This document shows positions 29,978-38,943 of a stretch of DNA of 64,000 nt, in pieces. The notes beneath the pieces are model-generated. The model did no database searches and was not told where the DNA came from. It saw only the letters and a program-made list of their open reading frames with translations. Origin of the DNA: Neorhizobium huautlense. Lineage in GTDB: Bacteria; Pseudomonadota; Alphaproteobacteria; Rhizobiales; Rhizobiaceae. Numbering within the stretch: the stretch's first letter is position 1; every line of letters starts with the position of its first letter. The stretch covers positions 62,001 through 126,000 of the forward strand of contig NZ_PVBM01000015.1 of NCBI RefSeq assembly GCF_002968575.1, read 5' to 3'. A program made the translations under genes and the position numbers.

Positions 29978-32184
29978 TGAGATACGAGCGAACGGACCTG
30001 ATGATCGGCACTGTCCGCGAGGGTTTGCAGGCCCTGGTGGAAGGGCGGCATGGCGACCCGTTCTCCATTCTGGGCCGCCACCAATATGGCGATCTGACGA
30101 TTGTCCGGGTCCTGCTCCCCGGCGCCGTGGCAGTGGAGGTTGTAGAAGCGGCAACCGGCAAAATACTGGCGCAGCTCGAATCCATTCATGAAGGTGGATT
30201 GTTTGCCGGCGTCACCGGCAGCACAGCCCCGTATTTCTTTCGCATTACCTGGCCCGACACGGTCCAGGAAACGGAAGACCCCTATTCTTTTCCCCTGCTG
30301 CTCGGCGATCTCGACCTGCATCTGATCGGCCAGGGCACGCATTACGACCTTGGGCGAACGCTCGGCGCAATCCCGATGGAGATCGAGGGTACAGCGGGCG
30401 TGCGGTTTTCGGTCTGGGCTCCCAACGCCCAGCGCGTCTCCGTGGTGGGCGACTTCAATACCTGGGACGGGCGCCGTCACCCGATGCGGCTTCGCGCCCA
30501 AGCTGGCCTCTGGGAGCTTTTCATCCCGCGCCTGACCCACGGCGAACGGTATAAATTCGAGCTTATTGACGCGCATGGCAATTTGCTGCCTCAAAAGGCA
30601 GATCCGGTCGCGCGCGCCAGCGAGGCGGCACCTTCCACCGCCTCCATCGTGGCGTCCTCCAAGCCTTTCCGCTGGACCGACGATGAGTGGATGAGGGCAC
30701 GCCGCGCCGACCGTTCCGGTGAAGGCGCAATGTCCGTCTACGAGGTCCATCTCGGTTCGTGGGTAAGGGTCAGCGAAGAGGGCAACCGGGTGCTGGACTG
30801 GGTCGAACTCAGCCAACGGCTGGTTCCCTATGTGCAAAACCTCGGTTTCACCCATATCGAAATGCTGCCAATCATGGAGCATCCGTTCGGAGGCTCGTGG
30901 GGATATCAGCCGCTTGGGCTCTTCGCCCCGACCGGCCGTTACGGGACTCCGGAAGATTTCGCCTATTTCATCGACCGTTGCCACGAAGCCGGCATCGGGG
31001 TCATCCTCGATTGGGTTCCGGCGCATTTCCCTACCGATGTCTGGGGACTCGCACGCTTCGACGGCACTGCGCTTTACGAGCACGCGGATCCGCGCGAGGG
31101 CTTCCACAAGGACTGGAATACCCTCATCTACAATCTCGGCCGCAACGAAGTGAAGGGCTTCCTGATCGCCTCGGCACTTGAGTGGCTCGAACACTATCAC
31201 GTGGACGGGCTGCGCGTGGATGCCGTGGCATCCATGCTCTACCGCGACTACAGCCGCAACGAAGGCGAATGGATACCCAACAAATACGGCGGCCGGGAAA
31301 ACTTGGAATCGGTGGAATTCTTCAAGCACCTGAACAGCATCATCCATGATCGCTGCCCGCATGCCTTCACCGTAGCGGAAGAATCGACAGCCTGGCCGGG
31401 CGTCACGAAGAAGCCGGAAGACGGCGGCCTCGGCTTCGACTTCAAGTGGAACATGGGATGGATGCACGACACTCTGCATTACATGCAGGATGATCCGGTC
31501 TATCGCAAATATCATTACGGCGCGATGACCTTCGGGATGATTTACGCCTATTCCGAACGCTTCATGCTTCCCATTTCCCACGACGAAGTGGTGCATGGCA
31601 AAGGTTCGCTGCTTGGAAAGATGCCGGGCGACCATTGGCAGAAGTTTGCGAATCTTCGCGCCTACTACGGTTTCATGTGGGGGCATCCCGGAAAGAAGCT
31701 GCTGTTCATGGGATGCGAGATCGCCCAGGAAACAGAGTGGAACCATGACGGCTCGGTCCATTGGGACCTGCTCGATCAACCCGAACATGCGGGCGTTCAG
31801 AAATTGATCGCCGACCTGAACCGGCTTTATGCGCAGGAACCGGCTTTGCAGTACAGCGACCTGCACCACGAAGGCTTCGAATGGGCCGTTGCGGACGATT
31901 CGGAAAACTCGATCTACGGCATGCTGCGCAGCGCCGCGGACAGGTCTTCTTATATTCTGGTGATGTCGAACATGACGCCGGTGCCTCGGCATGGCTACCG
32001 GGTCGGCGTACCAGCGGAGGGGCGTTGGGAAGTCATCCTCAACACGGATGCCGGCCTCTACGGCGGCGCCAATCTGGGACAGACGGAAGTCTGGACAGAG
32101 AGGCAGTCTTCACACGGAAAGGAATTTTCGATTCCTCTGACGCTCCCGCCGCTCGCTACCGTCTTCTTGCGATGGAAAGGCTGA
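29977..32184 (+). CDS. glgB: 1,4-alpha-glucan branching enzyme
   Basis: GH13_9 enzyme that introduces alpha-1,6 branches into the glucan made by GlgE. It is 735 residues with two N-terminal CBM48-like modules (about 15-110 and 128-225, the second starting [20 protein letters not shown]) and the catalytic barrel. Nucleophile Asp415 in [10 protein letters not shown] and acid/base Glu468 in VAEEST are 53 residues apart, as in E. coli GlgB. The ATG shares its A with the TGA of treS-mak, so translation is coupled. No glgA, glgC, glgP or glgX is nearby, in line with a GlgE-type rather than ADP-glucose route. Confidence 0.97.
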   Translation: MRYERTDLMIGTVREGLQALVEGRHGDPFSILGRHQYGDLTIVRVLLPGAVAVEVVEAATGKILAQLESIHEGGLFAGVTGSTAPYFFRITWPDTVQETEDPYSFPLLLGDLDLHLIGQGTHYDLGRTLGAIPMEIEGTAGVRFSVWAPNAQRVSVVGDFNTWDGRRHPMRLRAQAGLWELFIPRLTHGERYKFELIDAHGNLLPQKADPVARASEAAPSTASIVASSKPFRWTDDEWMRARRADRSGEGAMSVYEVHLGSWVRVSEEGNRVLDWVELSQRLVPYVQNLGFTHIEMLPIMEHPFGGSWGYQPLGLFAPTGRYGTPEDFAYFIDRCHEAGIGVILDWVPAHFPTDVWGLARFDGTALYEHADPREGFHKDWNTLIYNLGRNEVKGFLIASALEWLEHYHVDGLRVDAVASMLYRDYSRNEGEWIPNKYGGRENLESVEFFKHLNSIIHDRCPHAFTVAEESTAWPGVTKKPEDGGLGFDFKWNMGWMHDTLHYMQDDPVYRKYHYGAMTFGMIYAYSERFMLPISHDEVVHGKGSLLGKMPGDHWQKFANLRAYYGFMWGHPGKKLLFMGCEIAQETEWNHDGSVHWDLLDQPEHAGVQKLIADLNRLYAQEPALQYSDLHHEGFEWAVADDSENSIYGMLRSAADRSSYILVMSNMTPVPRHGYRVGVPAEGRWEVILNTDAGLYGGANLGQTEVWTERQSSHGKEFSIPLTLPPLATVFLRWKG

Positions 32185-32200
32185 CGCGCCGCCCTGAAAG

Positions 32201-33391
32201 CTAGCCGCGCCAGCCATGCTGATATGAAATCTTCTCCACGCCGGCAAAGCGCGCGACCCGGAGAAGCTCGGCCTCGAGCTTTTCCAGACGGCCGGCAGAC
32301 GGGCGAACGCCTTTTTCCAGCCAAAGGCGCTTCACGTCCAGCATATTCGATTTTCGGTCGGCCTTCATGTCGATCCGGCCAATCATCCGCTCGCCCTCAA
32401 GCAGCGGGAAGACATAATAGCCGTATTGCCGTTTCGGCTCGGGCACAAAAACCTCTATGCGGTAGAAGAAGTCAAAAAGGCGTTCTGCGCGGTCCCGGTT
32501 CCGCAGCAGCGGGTCAAATGGGCTGAGCACGCGCACCCGGGCAGGCGGCTCGGGAAGATCACCCAGATTTTCGGGAAACCCTGCAAATGCAAAGGAGGCG
32601 CGCGGCTTGCCGCCGTCGGCAGGTTCCACCAGAACTTCCGTCAATTCGTCGCGATGGCCCGTGACCCATTCCTTGGCTTCCTGGGGCGTGACGATATCCC
32701 AGAACGCGGCAATCTCGCCCGATGTTGCAAAGCCGAGCTTCTCAAGCGCGCTGCGGCAAGCCCAGTCGATAAATTCCTCGTGGCTCACCTCCGGCTCATG
32801 GTGATGCGGCGGAATGACCCTTTCAGCGAGGTCGTAGATCTTCTGGAAATTCACCCGACCCGCAATCGCGAGCTTTCCGATATGCCAGTAATATTCCAGT
32901 GCCGTCTTATTCGGATGCCAATTCCACCAACCGCCGGATTTGTGATCCTCGACCTTCATGTCCCGCGACATGATTGCGCCGTTTTCCGCGATATGCCGGA
33001 AAGTCTCCTCGAAAGCGGAATCGAACCCATCGCCGTGCCACTTCCTCCAGCGTTCCGCAAGGATCGGCTCGCGACGGCGGAAGCGATGCTTCCAGTAACG
33101 GAACATCCGCGACGGAATGATCGAAGCGTCGTGGGTCCAGTGCTCGAAAAGTTCGCGGTCCTTCTCCAGTAGCGCTGTCAGATGGTCGCGCTTGTAGGTC
33201 TGATTGCGCGAGAAGAGGATCATGTGATGGGCGCGCTCGACCGTCGCGATGCTATCGACCTGAACGAAGCCAAGATCATCGATGAGCTGCAGGAGCCCCG
33301 CCTTGGTAAGAGCGCGGCCGGGCGGCTGGGAAAGCCGCTGCCGCTCGAGGAATATCTTTCGGGCTAGATCGTTCGGAATGAGAATCGCCAT
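32201..33391 (-). CDS. YcaQ/AlkX-type winged-helix DNA glycosylase
   Basis: A 396-residue HTH_42 protein. YcaQ of E. coli unhooks DNA interstrand crosslinks; the AlkX branch is marked by a QxD active-site triad. Here the sequence LGFVQVDSIATVERAHHMIL contains QVD at the expected place (about residues 41-43). WTHDASIIPSR, GGWWNWHPNKTALEYYW and DPLLRNRDRAERLFDFFYRIE are other family blocks. Start at 33391 by homology. It is convergent with glgB (16 bp) and divergent from bioM. A repair role is inferred from the family. Confidence 0.87.
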   Translation of the reverse strand: MAILIPNDLARKIFLERQRLSQPPGRALTKAGLLQLIDDLGFVQVDSIATVERAHHMILFSRNQTYKRDHLTALLEKDRELFEHWTHDASIIPSRMFRYWKHRFRRREPILAERWRKWHGDGFDSAFEETFRHIAENGAIMSRDMKVEDHKSGGWWNWHPNKTALEYYWHIGKLAIAGRVNFQKIYDLAERVIPPHHHEPEVSHEEFIDWACRSALEKLGFATSGEIAAFWDIVTPQEAKEWVTGHRDELTEVLVEPADGGKPRASFAFAGFPENLGDLPEPPARVRVLSPFDPLLRNRDRAERLFDFFYRIEVFVPEPKRQYGYYVFPLLEGERMIGRIDMKADRKSNMLDVKRLWLEKGVRPSAGRLEKLEAELLRVARFAGVEKISYQHGWRG

Positions 33392-33498
33392 GAAAGGCAG
33401 AGTAGACCGCGCTCGCCGCCGTTTCAATGTTCACGTTCGGTTCTGCATTCCCCTCCCTCATTTTCCGGTCTATAGACGGCTCAAAGCGAGGGACCGGC

Positions 33499-34176
33499 TT
33501 GGATATTCGTTTCGAGGAAGCAGAAGCGCGTTTCGATGGGCGTATCGTCCTCCATCCCCTTACCCTTTCGCTGAGCGAGCGGCGCATCGGGATCATCGGT
33601 CTTAATGGTTCAGGCAAGACGACCTTTGCGCGGATGATCAACGGGCTTGTCATCCCCTCCTCAGGTCACGTCGTCGTCAACAGCTTCGACACGAGCAAGG
33701 ATGGTGAAAAGGTCCGCGCCGAAACGGGCTTCATCTTTCAGAACCCTCAGAACCAGATCATCCTGCCGATCCTGAAGGAAGACATCGCGTTAGGTCTCAA
33801 AAATCGAAAGCTTTCCAGACAGGAGACCGACGTCGCCGTGGCCAGAGTGCTCCAACGGTTCGGCATCAGTCATCTGGCTGGCCGCCGGGCTCACGAGCTT
33901 TCGGGCGGCGAATTGCAGCTTGCGGCGCTGGCCTCGGTTCTGGTGACGGAGCCGGACATCCTGATCATGGATGAACCCACCAATCAGCTCGATCTGAAAA
34001 ACCGCGAGCTGGTAAAGCGGACTATCGAAGGCCTGGACGAGAACATCATGGTGATCAGCCATGATCTGGAGCTGATCGAAGATTTCGACCGCGTCCTGCT
34101 GTTTCACGAGGGCCGGCTTGCCGCCGATGGCCGGCCTGCCGATACGATCAGGCGCTACCGGGAGCTTACCCGATGA
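33499..34176 (+). CDS. bioM: Biotin ECF transporter ATPase BioM
   Basis: A 225-residue ABC ATPase of an energy-coupling-factor importer. Walker A GLNGSGKTT, Q-loop FIFQNPQNQ, signature LSGGELQLA and Walker B ILIMDEPTNQLD are complete. The TTG at 33499 is preferred: it follows GAGGGA by five bases and starts the domain as LDIRFEEAEARFDGR, whereas an ATG 72 bp upstream has no ribosome site. The stop overlaps bioN as ATGA. With bioN and bioY it forms a dedicated high-affinity biotin importer. Confidence 0.92.
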   Translation: MDIRFEEAEARFDGRIVLHPLTLSLSERRIGIIGLNGSGKTTFARMINGLVIPSSGHVVVNSFDTSKDGEKVRAETGFIFQNPQNQIILPILKEDIALGLKNRKLSRQETDVAVARVLQRFGISHLAGRRAHELSGGELQLAALASVLVTEPDILIMDEPTNQLDLKNRELVKRTIEGLDENIMVISHDLELIEDFDRVLLFHEGRLAADGRPADTIRRYRELTR

Positions 34177-34778
34177 AGACGCTTTACGTCGAAGGCGACA
34201 GCCTGCTGCATCGGCTTGCGCCGCGCACCAAACTTCTCGGCCTCGCTGCCGCCGGCATTGCTCTGTTCTTGTTCAGGTCGATCCCGCCGCTGGCGCTGGC
34301 CGCCGTGATAAGTGTCGCGATATATGCATCGCTCGGGATCGGCCTACGTCAGTCGCTCGCCCGTCTCCGCCCGATCTTCCTGACCATTGCCGTCGTTGCC
34401 CTGTTCACGCTGCTCGTCGGCTCTGTCGAAGAGGCTGCAACCGTGCTGCTTCGGCTGACGAGCCTGATGCTGCTCGCGGCAGCGGTGACGGCTACGACCG
34501 GGATTGGCGAGTTTATCGACGAAATCACGCTCGCCGCCTGGCCTTTGGAGCGTCTCGGCCTCGTCAAGGCAGCCGACATCGGCCTGTCGATCGGCCTCGT
34601 CATTCGTTTCGTGCCGGAAATACTGGACCGCTACCATGCCATTCAGGATGCTCATCGAGCCCGCGGGCTGAAGCCTCGCGTCTTGACGCTCGCGGTTCCG
34701 CTGATCATTCTGACGCTCAAGAATGCCGACGAGATCGCCGCAGCCATTGACGCACGGGGTATTCGTGCGCAGAGATGA
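34173..34778 (+). CDS. bioN: Biotin ECF transporter transmembrane coupling protein BioN (EcfT)
   Basis: A 201-residue EcfT-family protein with about five helices. It begins MKTLYVEGDSLLHRLAPRTKLLGL, the normal EcfT start, and has the cytoplasmic Ala-Arg-Gly coupling motif in QDAHRARGLKP (ARG) near residue 165, plus a second charged element, AIDARGIRAQR, at the end. It links the BioM ATPase to the BioY binding protein. It overlaps bioM by 4 bp and precedes bioY by 31 bp. Confidence 0.92.
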   Translation: MKTLYVEGDSLLHRLAPRTKLLGLAAAGIALFLFRSIPPLALAAVISVAIYASLGIGLRQSLARLRPIFLTIAVVALFTLLVGSVEEAATVLLRLTSLMLLAAAVTATTGIGEFIDEITLAAWPLERLGLVKAADIGLSIGLVIRFVPEILDRYHAIQDAHRARGLKPRVLTLAVPLIILTLKNADEIAAAIDARGIRAQR

Positions 34779-34809
34779 CCCGTTATCCGGTATTAAGGAA
34801 TCACAAAGC

Positions 34810-35373
34810 ATGACCACGCGGGATCTCGTCCTGGCCGCCTTGTTCGCCGCAATCATCGTATCGCTCGGCTTGCTGCCGCCGATCACGCTCGGTTTCATTC
34901 CGGTACCGATCACCGCCCAATCGCTCGGCGTCATGCTTGCGGGCGTGGTTCTGGGTTCCAAGCGCGGTACCTTCGCCGTCCTCCTGGTTCTTCTGCTTGC
35001 CGCAATCGGCCTGCCCGTGCTCTCCGGCGGCCGCGGCGGTCTTGCAGTCTTTGCGGCGCCAACCACCGGCTATCTCATCGGCTGGGTCTTCGCGGCGTTC
35101 GTGACGGGCTACATCGCCGAACATTTCGTGGACCGGGGCCAGACCGGCCTCGTCCAGGGCGTGAATTTCTTCCTGGCTGCGCTGATCGGCGGCGTCGTCG
35201 TGCTCTATGCTTTCGGGATCACCTATCTGGCGCTCGTCACCGGGCTTGGTTTTTCCAAGGCCTTCCTCGGATCGCTTGCCTTCATCCCGGGCGATTGCTT
35301 CAAGGCGCTGATCGCAGCACTTGCAGGCCGCGCGGTAATGGTCGGTTATCCGCTGCTGCCGCAGAGGGCCTGA
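34810..35373 (+). CDS. bioY: Biotin-specific S component BioY
   Basis: A 187-residue, six-helix substrate-binding membrane protein that captures biotin. Diagnostic stretches are FIPVPITAQSLGVMLAG, the AAIGLPVLSGGRGG loop, APTTGYLIGW and LGSLAFIPGDCFKAL. AAGGA precedes the ATG at 34810. It is the third gene of bioMNY. Its stop codon abuts the stop of the convergent thioesterase gene with no spacer at all. Confidence 0.95.
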   Translation: MTTRDLVLAALFAAIIVSLGLLPPITLGFIPVPITAQSLGVMLAGVVLGSKRGTFAVLLVLLLAAIGLPVLSGGRGGLAVFAAPTTGYLIGWVFAAFVTGYIAEHFVDRGQTGLVQGVNFFLAALIGGVVVLYAFGITYLALVTGLGFSKAFLGSLAFIPGDCFKALIAALAGRAVMVGYPLLPQRA

Positions 35374-35772
35374 TCAATCCAGGAAACCGTAGAGCCAGTC
35401 GCGCAGGTCTTCCGGAAGCGCGATCGGCTCCTTGCTTTCCCGATCGCAGGCGATCCAGACGACTTCAGCCTCCGCCACGGCTTCATCGCCACGCAACATA
35501 TGCACCAGGAAGCCGGCCGATTTTCCGCCGATCTTGCTGACCCCCACATGGGTATGCACAAGATCACCGAACTTCAGGGCAGCGTGGAACGTACAGGTAA
35601 TCTTGCCGATCGCGAAGAATGGATCGTCCTTCTGCGGCTTACGCCGCCGCCAGAACTCGGTGAGCGCTTCCTCGGCGCGAACGACATAGGCCGCACGGAA
35701 CATCTCCCCATTCATGTCCACATCGCGAAAGGGCACCCGGAATTCCTGCGATTTTACTGTGTCCTTGGCCAC
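35374..35772 (-). CDS. Hotdog-fold acyl-CoA thioesterase (4-hydroxybenzoyl-CoA thioesterase type)
   Basis: A 132-residue single hotdog domain. The family's catalytic-loop Asp is in FRDVDMNGEMFRAAYVVRAEEAL, and strands such as ITCTFHAALKFGDLVHTHVGVSKIG follow. It should hydrolyse an acyl-CoA, perhaps aromatic or medium chain; specificity is unknown. It is transcribed away from the HDAC-xseB genes across a 131-bp spacer, and its 3' end touches bioY. Confidence 0.85.
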   Translation of the reverse strand: MAKDTVKSQEFRVPFRDVDMNGEMFRAAYVVRAEEALTEFWRRRKPQKDDPFFAIGKITCTFHAALKFGDLVHTHVGVSKIGGKSAGFLVHMLRGDEAVAEAEVVWIACDRESKEPIALPEDLRDWLYGFLD

Positions 35773-35903
35773 CTTACTTCCTCGCTTGTATTCCCATGTA
35801 AGACCATTCTTTCATTCGAAACAAGCTCCGAGACAAAAGGAGCATGCTTGAAAAATCACGCCATCTGCGCCATGTCGGGCAGACAACCTCATGAGGCCGC
35901 CGC

Positions 35904-36836
35904 ATGACCACGCGCCTTTACGAACACGACATCTTCCTCGAACACCGCACGCCCGAAGGGCATCCGGAACGTGCAGACCGGCTGCGGTCGCTGGCGATCG
36001 CCCTGCAGCACCCGAATTTCGAAAAGCTGGATCGCAAGCAGGCCCCTCAGGCGGACGAGGATACGGTGCTGCTCGCCCATCCCGAAAGCTACCTGCGCGC
36101 CGTGATGCGGGAAATTCCCGAGGAAGACACCATTCGCCAGATCGAGGCGGACACCTATGTGGGGCCGAAGAGCCTGCAGGTGGCACTGACCGGCATCGGC
36201 GGAGCCATGGCGGCCGTGGACGACGTGCTCACCGGCAAGGTGGACAATGCCTTCGTCGCGGCTCGTCCGCCGGGCCATCATGCCGAAAAAGACAAATATA
36301 TGGGCTTCTGCCTGTTCAACAACGTCGCGATCGCCGCGCGTCATGCGCAGCGAAAATATGGGCTGGAACGCGTCGCGATCGTTGACTGGGACGTGCATCA
36401 CGGCAACGGCACTCAGGACATCTTCTGGGACGACCCGTCGGTATTGTTCTGCTCCACGCACCAGATGCCGCTTTATCCCGGCACCGGCGCCAAGGACGAA
36501 AGCGGCAAGGACGGCAATATCGTCAACGCTCCGCTTTCGCCCGACACCGGCAGCGAGCACTTTCGCGAAGCCTTCAAGAGCCGGGTGCTGCCGGCACTCG
36601 AAAACTTCCGCCCGGATTTCATTCTGATCTCGGCGGGGTTCGATGCCCACCACCGCGATCCGCTGGCGCAGATCAACCTCGTCGGCGACGATTTCGACTG
36701 GGCGACGGGACGGCTGATGGAGATCGCCGGCAAATACGCAAACAACCGGGTCGTAAGCCTGCTGGAGGGCGGCTATGATCTGGAAGGACTGGCCGAATCG
36801 GCCGGCATGCATATCTGCAGACTGATGAGGGGATAG
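35904..36836 (+). CDS. Histone-deacetylase superfamily amidohydrolase
   Basis: A 310-residue class II-like HDAC superfamily protein, in bacteria usually an acetylpolyamine amidohydrolase or acetoin-utilisation-type deacetylase. Active-site features are complete: [20 protein letters not shown] (tandem His), [15 protein letters not shown] (zinc Asp and His), [13 protein letters not shown] (zinc Asp) and [11 protein letters not shown]. Substrate is unknown. xseB starts 2 bp after its stop, so the two are co-transcribed. An HDAC-xseB pairing is common in related genomes from memory. Confidence 0.92.
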   Translation: MTTRLYEHDIFLEHRTPEGHPERADRLRSLAIALQHPNFEKLDRKQAPQADEDTVLLAHPESYLRAVMREIPEEDTIRQIEADTYVGPKSLQVALTGIGGAMAAVDDVLTGKVDNAFVAARPPGHHAEKDKYMGFCLFNNVAIAARHAQRKYGLERVAIVDWDVHHGNGTQDIFWDDPSVLFCSTHQMPLYPGTGAKDESGKDGNIVNAPLSPDTGSEHFREAFKSRVLPALENFRPDFILISAGFDAHHRDPLAQINLVGDDFDWATGRLMEIAGKYANNRVVSLLEGGYDLEGLAESAGMHICRLMRG

Positions 36837-36838
36837 AA

Positions 36839-37093
36839 ATGACCGAGAGCAACGAGACCGTCGATGTGAGCGGCTATTCCTTCGAAAAGGCGGTGGCCGA
36901 GCTCGAAAGCATCGTCGCGCGGCTCGAGCGCGGCGATGTGGCGCTCGATGAATCGATCGCCATCTACGAGCGCGGCGAAGCCTTGAAAAAGCATTGCGAA
37001 AAGCTGCTGGCCGCTGCCGAGAACCGGATTGAAAAGATCCGCCTGGACCGCGCCGGCAAGCCGCAGGGCGTCGAGCCGCTTGACGGCGAATAA
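36839..37093 (+). CDS. xseB: Exodeoxyribonuclease VII small subunit
   Basis: An 84-residue helical-hairpin protein, the regulatory small subunit of exonuclease VII, which degrades single-stranded DNA with XseA. The motif [20 protein letters not shown] and the following [20 protein letters not shown] are diagnostic. It directly follows the HDAC gene. In several related genomes dxs comes next; here dxs lies 6.7 kb further on, with unrelated genes between. Confidence 0.95.
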   Translation: MTESNETVDVSGYSFEKAVAELESIVARLERGDVALDESIAIYERGEALKKHCEKLLAAAENRIEKIRLDRAGKPQGVEPLDGE

Positions 37094-37108
37094 TTGCGGA
37101 GAGAGGAC

Positions 37109-37648
37109 ATGGTGCTTGGCCTCAAGCACAACACGAACGTCCTCGTCGATTACGATCCGCAATGGCCGGTGGAATTCGCGGCGGAACATCAGCGAATTTC
37201 TGTTGCACTGGGCGGTTTGGCGAAGGAGATAGAGCATTACGGTTCGACCTCCGTACCCGGCATGCGCGCCAAACCGATCCTCGACATCATCATCGGCCTG
37301 GCCCCCCTTTCAGACTGGCAAGCCTGCTATGACCCGCTTCTGGCGCTCGGATACGATTATGCGGCGCATGCCGGCGTGCCGGGCCATCATATCTTCGGGC
37401 GGGGACGGGACCACACCGAGCGGACGCACCTCGTCCATCTTGTGCAACTCGGCGGATATTCGTGGGTTTCGAACCTGGCGCTCAGGGATGCGTTGCGCAG
37501 CGATCAAAATCTGCGTGAAAGCTATATCGCCATCAAGGAAAATGCTGTTGCCAGCGCCCCCGACAGCCGGGCGCGTTACAATGAGCTCAAAAGCGCGTTC
37601 ATCGACCGGGTAAAGACCGGGCTTGGTCCGGGTTTTGGATATCCTTGA
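37109..37648 (+). CDS. GrpB family protein (nucleotidyltransferase fold)
   Basis: A 179-residue GrpB/UPF0157 domain protein. The fold's motif is visible in IEHYGSTSVPGMRAKPILDIIIGL, with a GS and paired Asp like polymerase-beta-type nucleotidyltransferases, then HHIFGRGRDHTERTHLVHLV. Function is unknown; some relatives are fused to dephospho-CoA kinase. The ATG at 37109 is chosen over a TTG at 37094 because GGAGAGAGG lies just upstream. It follows xseB closely and may be read with it. Confidence 0.82.
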   Translation: MVLGLKHNTNVLVDYDPQWPVEFAAEHQRISVALGGLAKEIEHYGSTSVPGMRAKPILDIIIGLAPLSDWQACYDPLLALGYDYAAHAGVPGHHIFGRGRDHTERTHLVHLVQLGGYSWVSNLALRDALRSDQNLRESYIAIKENAVASAPDSRARYNELKSAFIDRVKTGLGPGFGYP

Positions 37649-37796
37649 GGTGGCTGCGTGCCTCGGAAACGACCACGCACTCTAAAACCAAAGTCTTACG
37701 ACCATCGCCGCGATCACGTCATAAAGCGATTGACGCCCCGTGGCCGCCTCCCCATGATAGCCGTCATCTGAAGGGTTGCTTTGGGAGGAGACAATC

Positions 37797-38768
37797 GTGA
37801 CGTTTGGCGTGAAATCCAACAAAATCAATTTGATGTTTGCCGCAACGATGGCCATGTCGACGGTGCTTTCGGCTTCCGGCGCGAGGGCTGCCGAATTCAT
37901 CAACGTGCTGACCGGCGGGACGTCGGGTGTATATTATCCGCTCGGCGTCGCGCTTTCGGAGATTTACGGCCAGAACATCAAGGATGTCCGCACGCAGGTG
38001 CAGGCCACCAAGGCATCGGTCGAAAACTTGAACCTGCTGCAGGCCGGACGCGGCGAGATCGCATTCTCGCTTGGAGATTCGGTGCAGGAAGCTTGGAAGG
38101 GCAACAAGGAAGCAGGCTTTCCCGGCAAGCTCGACAAGCTGCGCGGCATCGCCGCCATCTACCCCAACTATATCCAGGTGGTTGCCAGCGCCGACTCCGG
38201 GGTGAAGACGCTTGCCGATCTTAAGGGCAAGAGCCTGTCCGTCGGTGCGGCGAAATCCGGTACCGAGCTCAATGCGCGGGCGATCTTCGAGGCAGCGGGA
38301 ATGTCCTACAAGGATCTCGGCAAGACCGAATACTTGCCCTTCGCCGAATCTGTCGAGCTTATCAAGAACCGGCAGTTGGACGCGACATTGCAGTCGGCGG
38401 GCCTTGGCGTAGCTTCCATCCGCGACCTCGCCACCTCACTCAAGATCAATGTCGTGGCGATCCCGAAGGCAGAAGTCGAGAAAATCGGCGCGCCCTATCT
38501 TTCCGCCATCATTCCGGCGGGCACCTATGAAGGCCAGACTGCTGACGTGGAAACCGCAGCGGTCGGAAACTTCCTGATCACCCATTCCGGCGTCTCCGAC
38601 GAAACGGTCTACCAGATGACCAAGCTTCTCTTCGAAAACCTGCCAAAGCTTACCGCGGCACATGCCGCCGCCAAGGCGATCGATGCGAAGAAGGCGCTAG
38701 ACGGCATGCCGGTGCCGCTGCATCCGGGCGCTGAGCGCTACTACAAGGAAGCCGGCCTGTTGAAATAA
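37797..38768 (+). CDS. TRAP transporter substrate-binding protein, TAXI family
   Basis: A 323-residue periplasmic binding protein. A signal peptide ends near ARAAEFINV (about residue 33). The mature start, LTGGTSGVYYPLGVALSEIY, and the QVQATKASVENLNLLQAGRGEIAFSLGDSV block are hallmarks of TAXI solute receptors, often linked to glutamate or other carboxylates. The start is a GTG six bases after GGGAGGAG. It forms a transporter with the fused permease 175 bp downstream; the gap holds two strong hairpins. Confidence 0.93.
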   Translation: MTFGVKSNKINLMFAATMAMSTVLSASGARAAEFINVLTGGTSGVYYPLGVALSEIYGQNIKDVRTQVQATKASVENLNLLQAGRGEIAFSLGDSVQEAWKGNKEAGFPGKLDKLRGIAAIYPNYIQVVASADSGVKTLADLKGKSLSVGAAKSGTELNARAIFEAAGMSYKDLGKTEYLPFAESVELIKNRQLDATLQSAGLGVASIRDLATSLKINVVAIPKAEVEKIGAPYLSAIIPAGTYEGQTADVETAAVGNFLITHSGVSDETVYQMTKLLFENLPKLTAAHAAAKAIDAKKALDGMPVPLHPGAERYYKEAGLLK

Positions 38769-38774
38769 GAGGCG

Positions 38775-38913
38775 GCGCGCCTGCCTTCTCCTCGATGCGG
38801 AGGAGGCAGTCCGAAGGACGATGAGAAGCCAAACAGCGACTAAGGCGTTTTCCTGGCTCCCTTATTGTCTTTGCATTTGCTCCCACCTCTCTCCGCAAGG
38901 GAGACGTGGGAGT
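38775..38913. repeat. Two-palindrome intergenic element in the TRAP operon, possibly RIME-like
   Basis: Two large stem-loops. The first has an 11-bp stem with one wobble (38782-38792 with 38800-38810). The second has a 7-bp outer stem (38880-38886 with 38906-38912), a small internal loop and a 5-bp inner stem (38890-38894 with 38900-38904). The arrangement of a GGAGG-type hairpin, CCGAAGGACGATGAG, and a second hairpin with a GCAAG loop recalls rhizobial RIME intergenic mosaic elements as I remember them, though degenerate. It separates the binding-protein gene from the permease gene. Confidence 0.5.
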
Positions 38914-38943
38914 TCGCCATAAGCGGCCGATTCCGGAGAGACG

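Noticed and set aside
29890..31992. A 700-codon open frame on the minus strand opposite glgB
   Set aside because: It is antisense to glgB, which has intact catalytic residues and coupling to treS-mak. The translation is Arg/His/Val-rich without recognisable domains. Long antisense frames are expected at this GC content.
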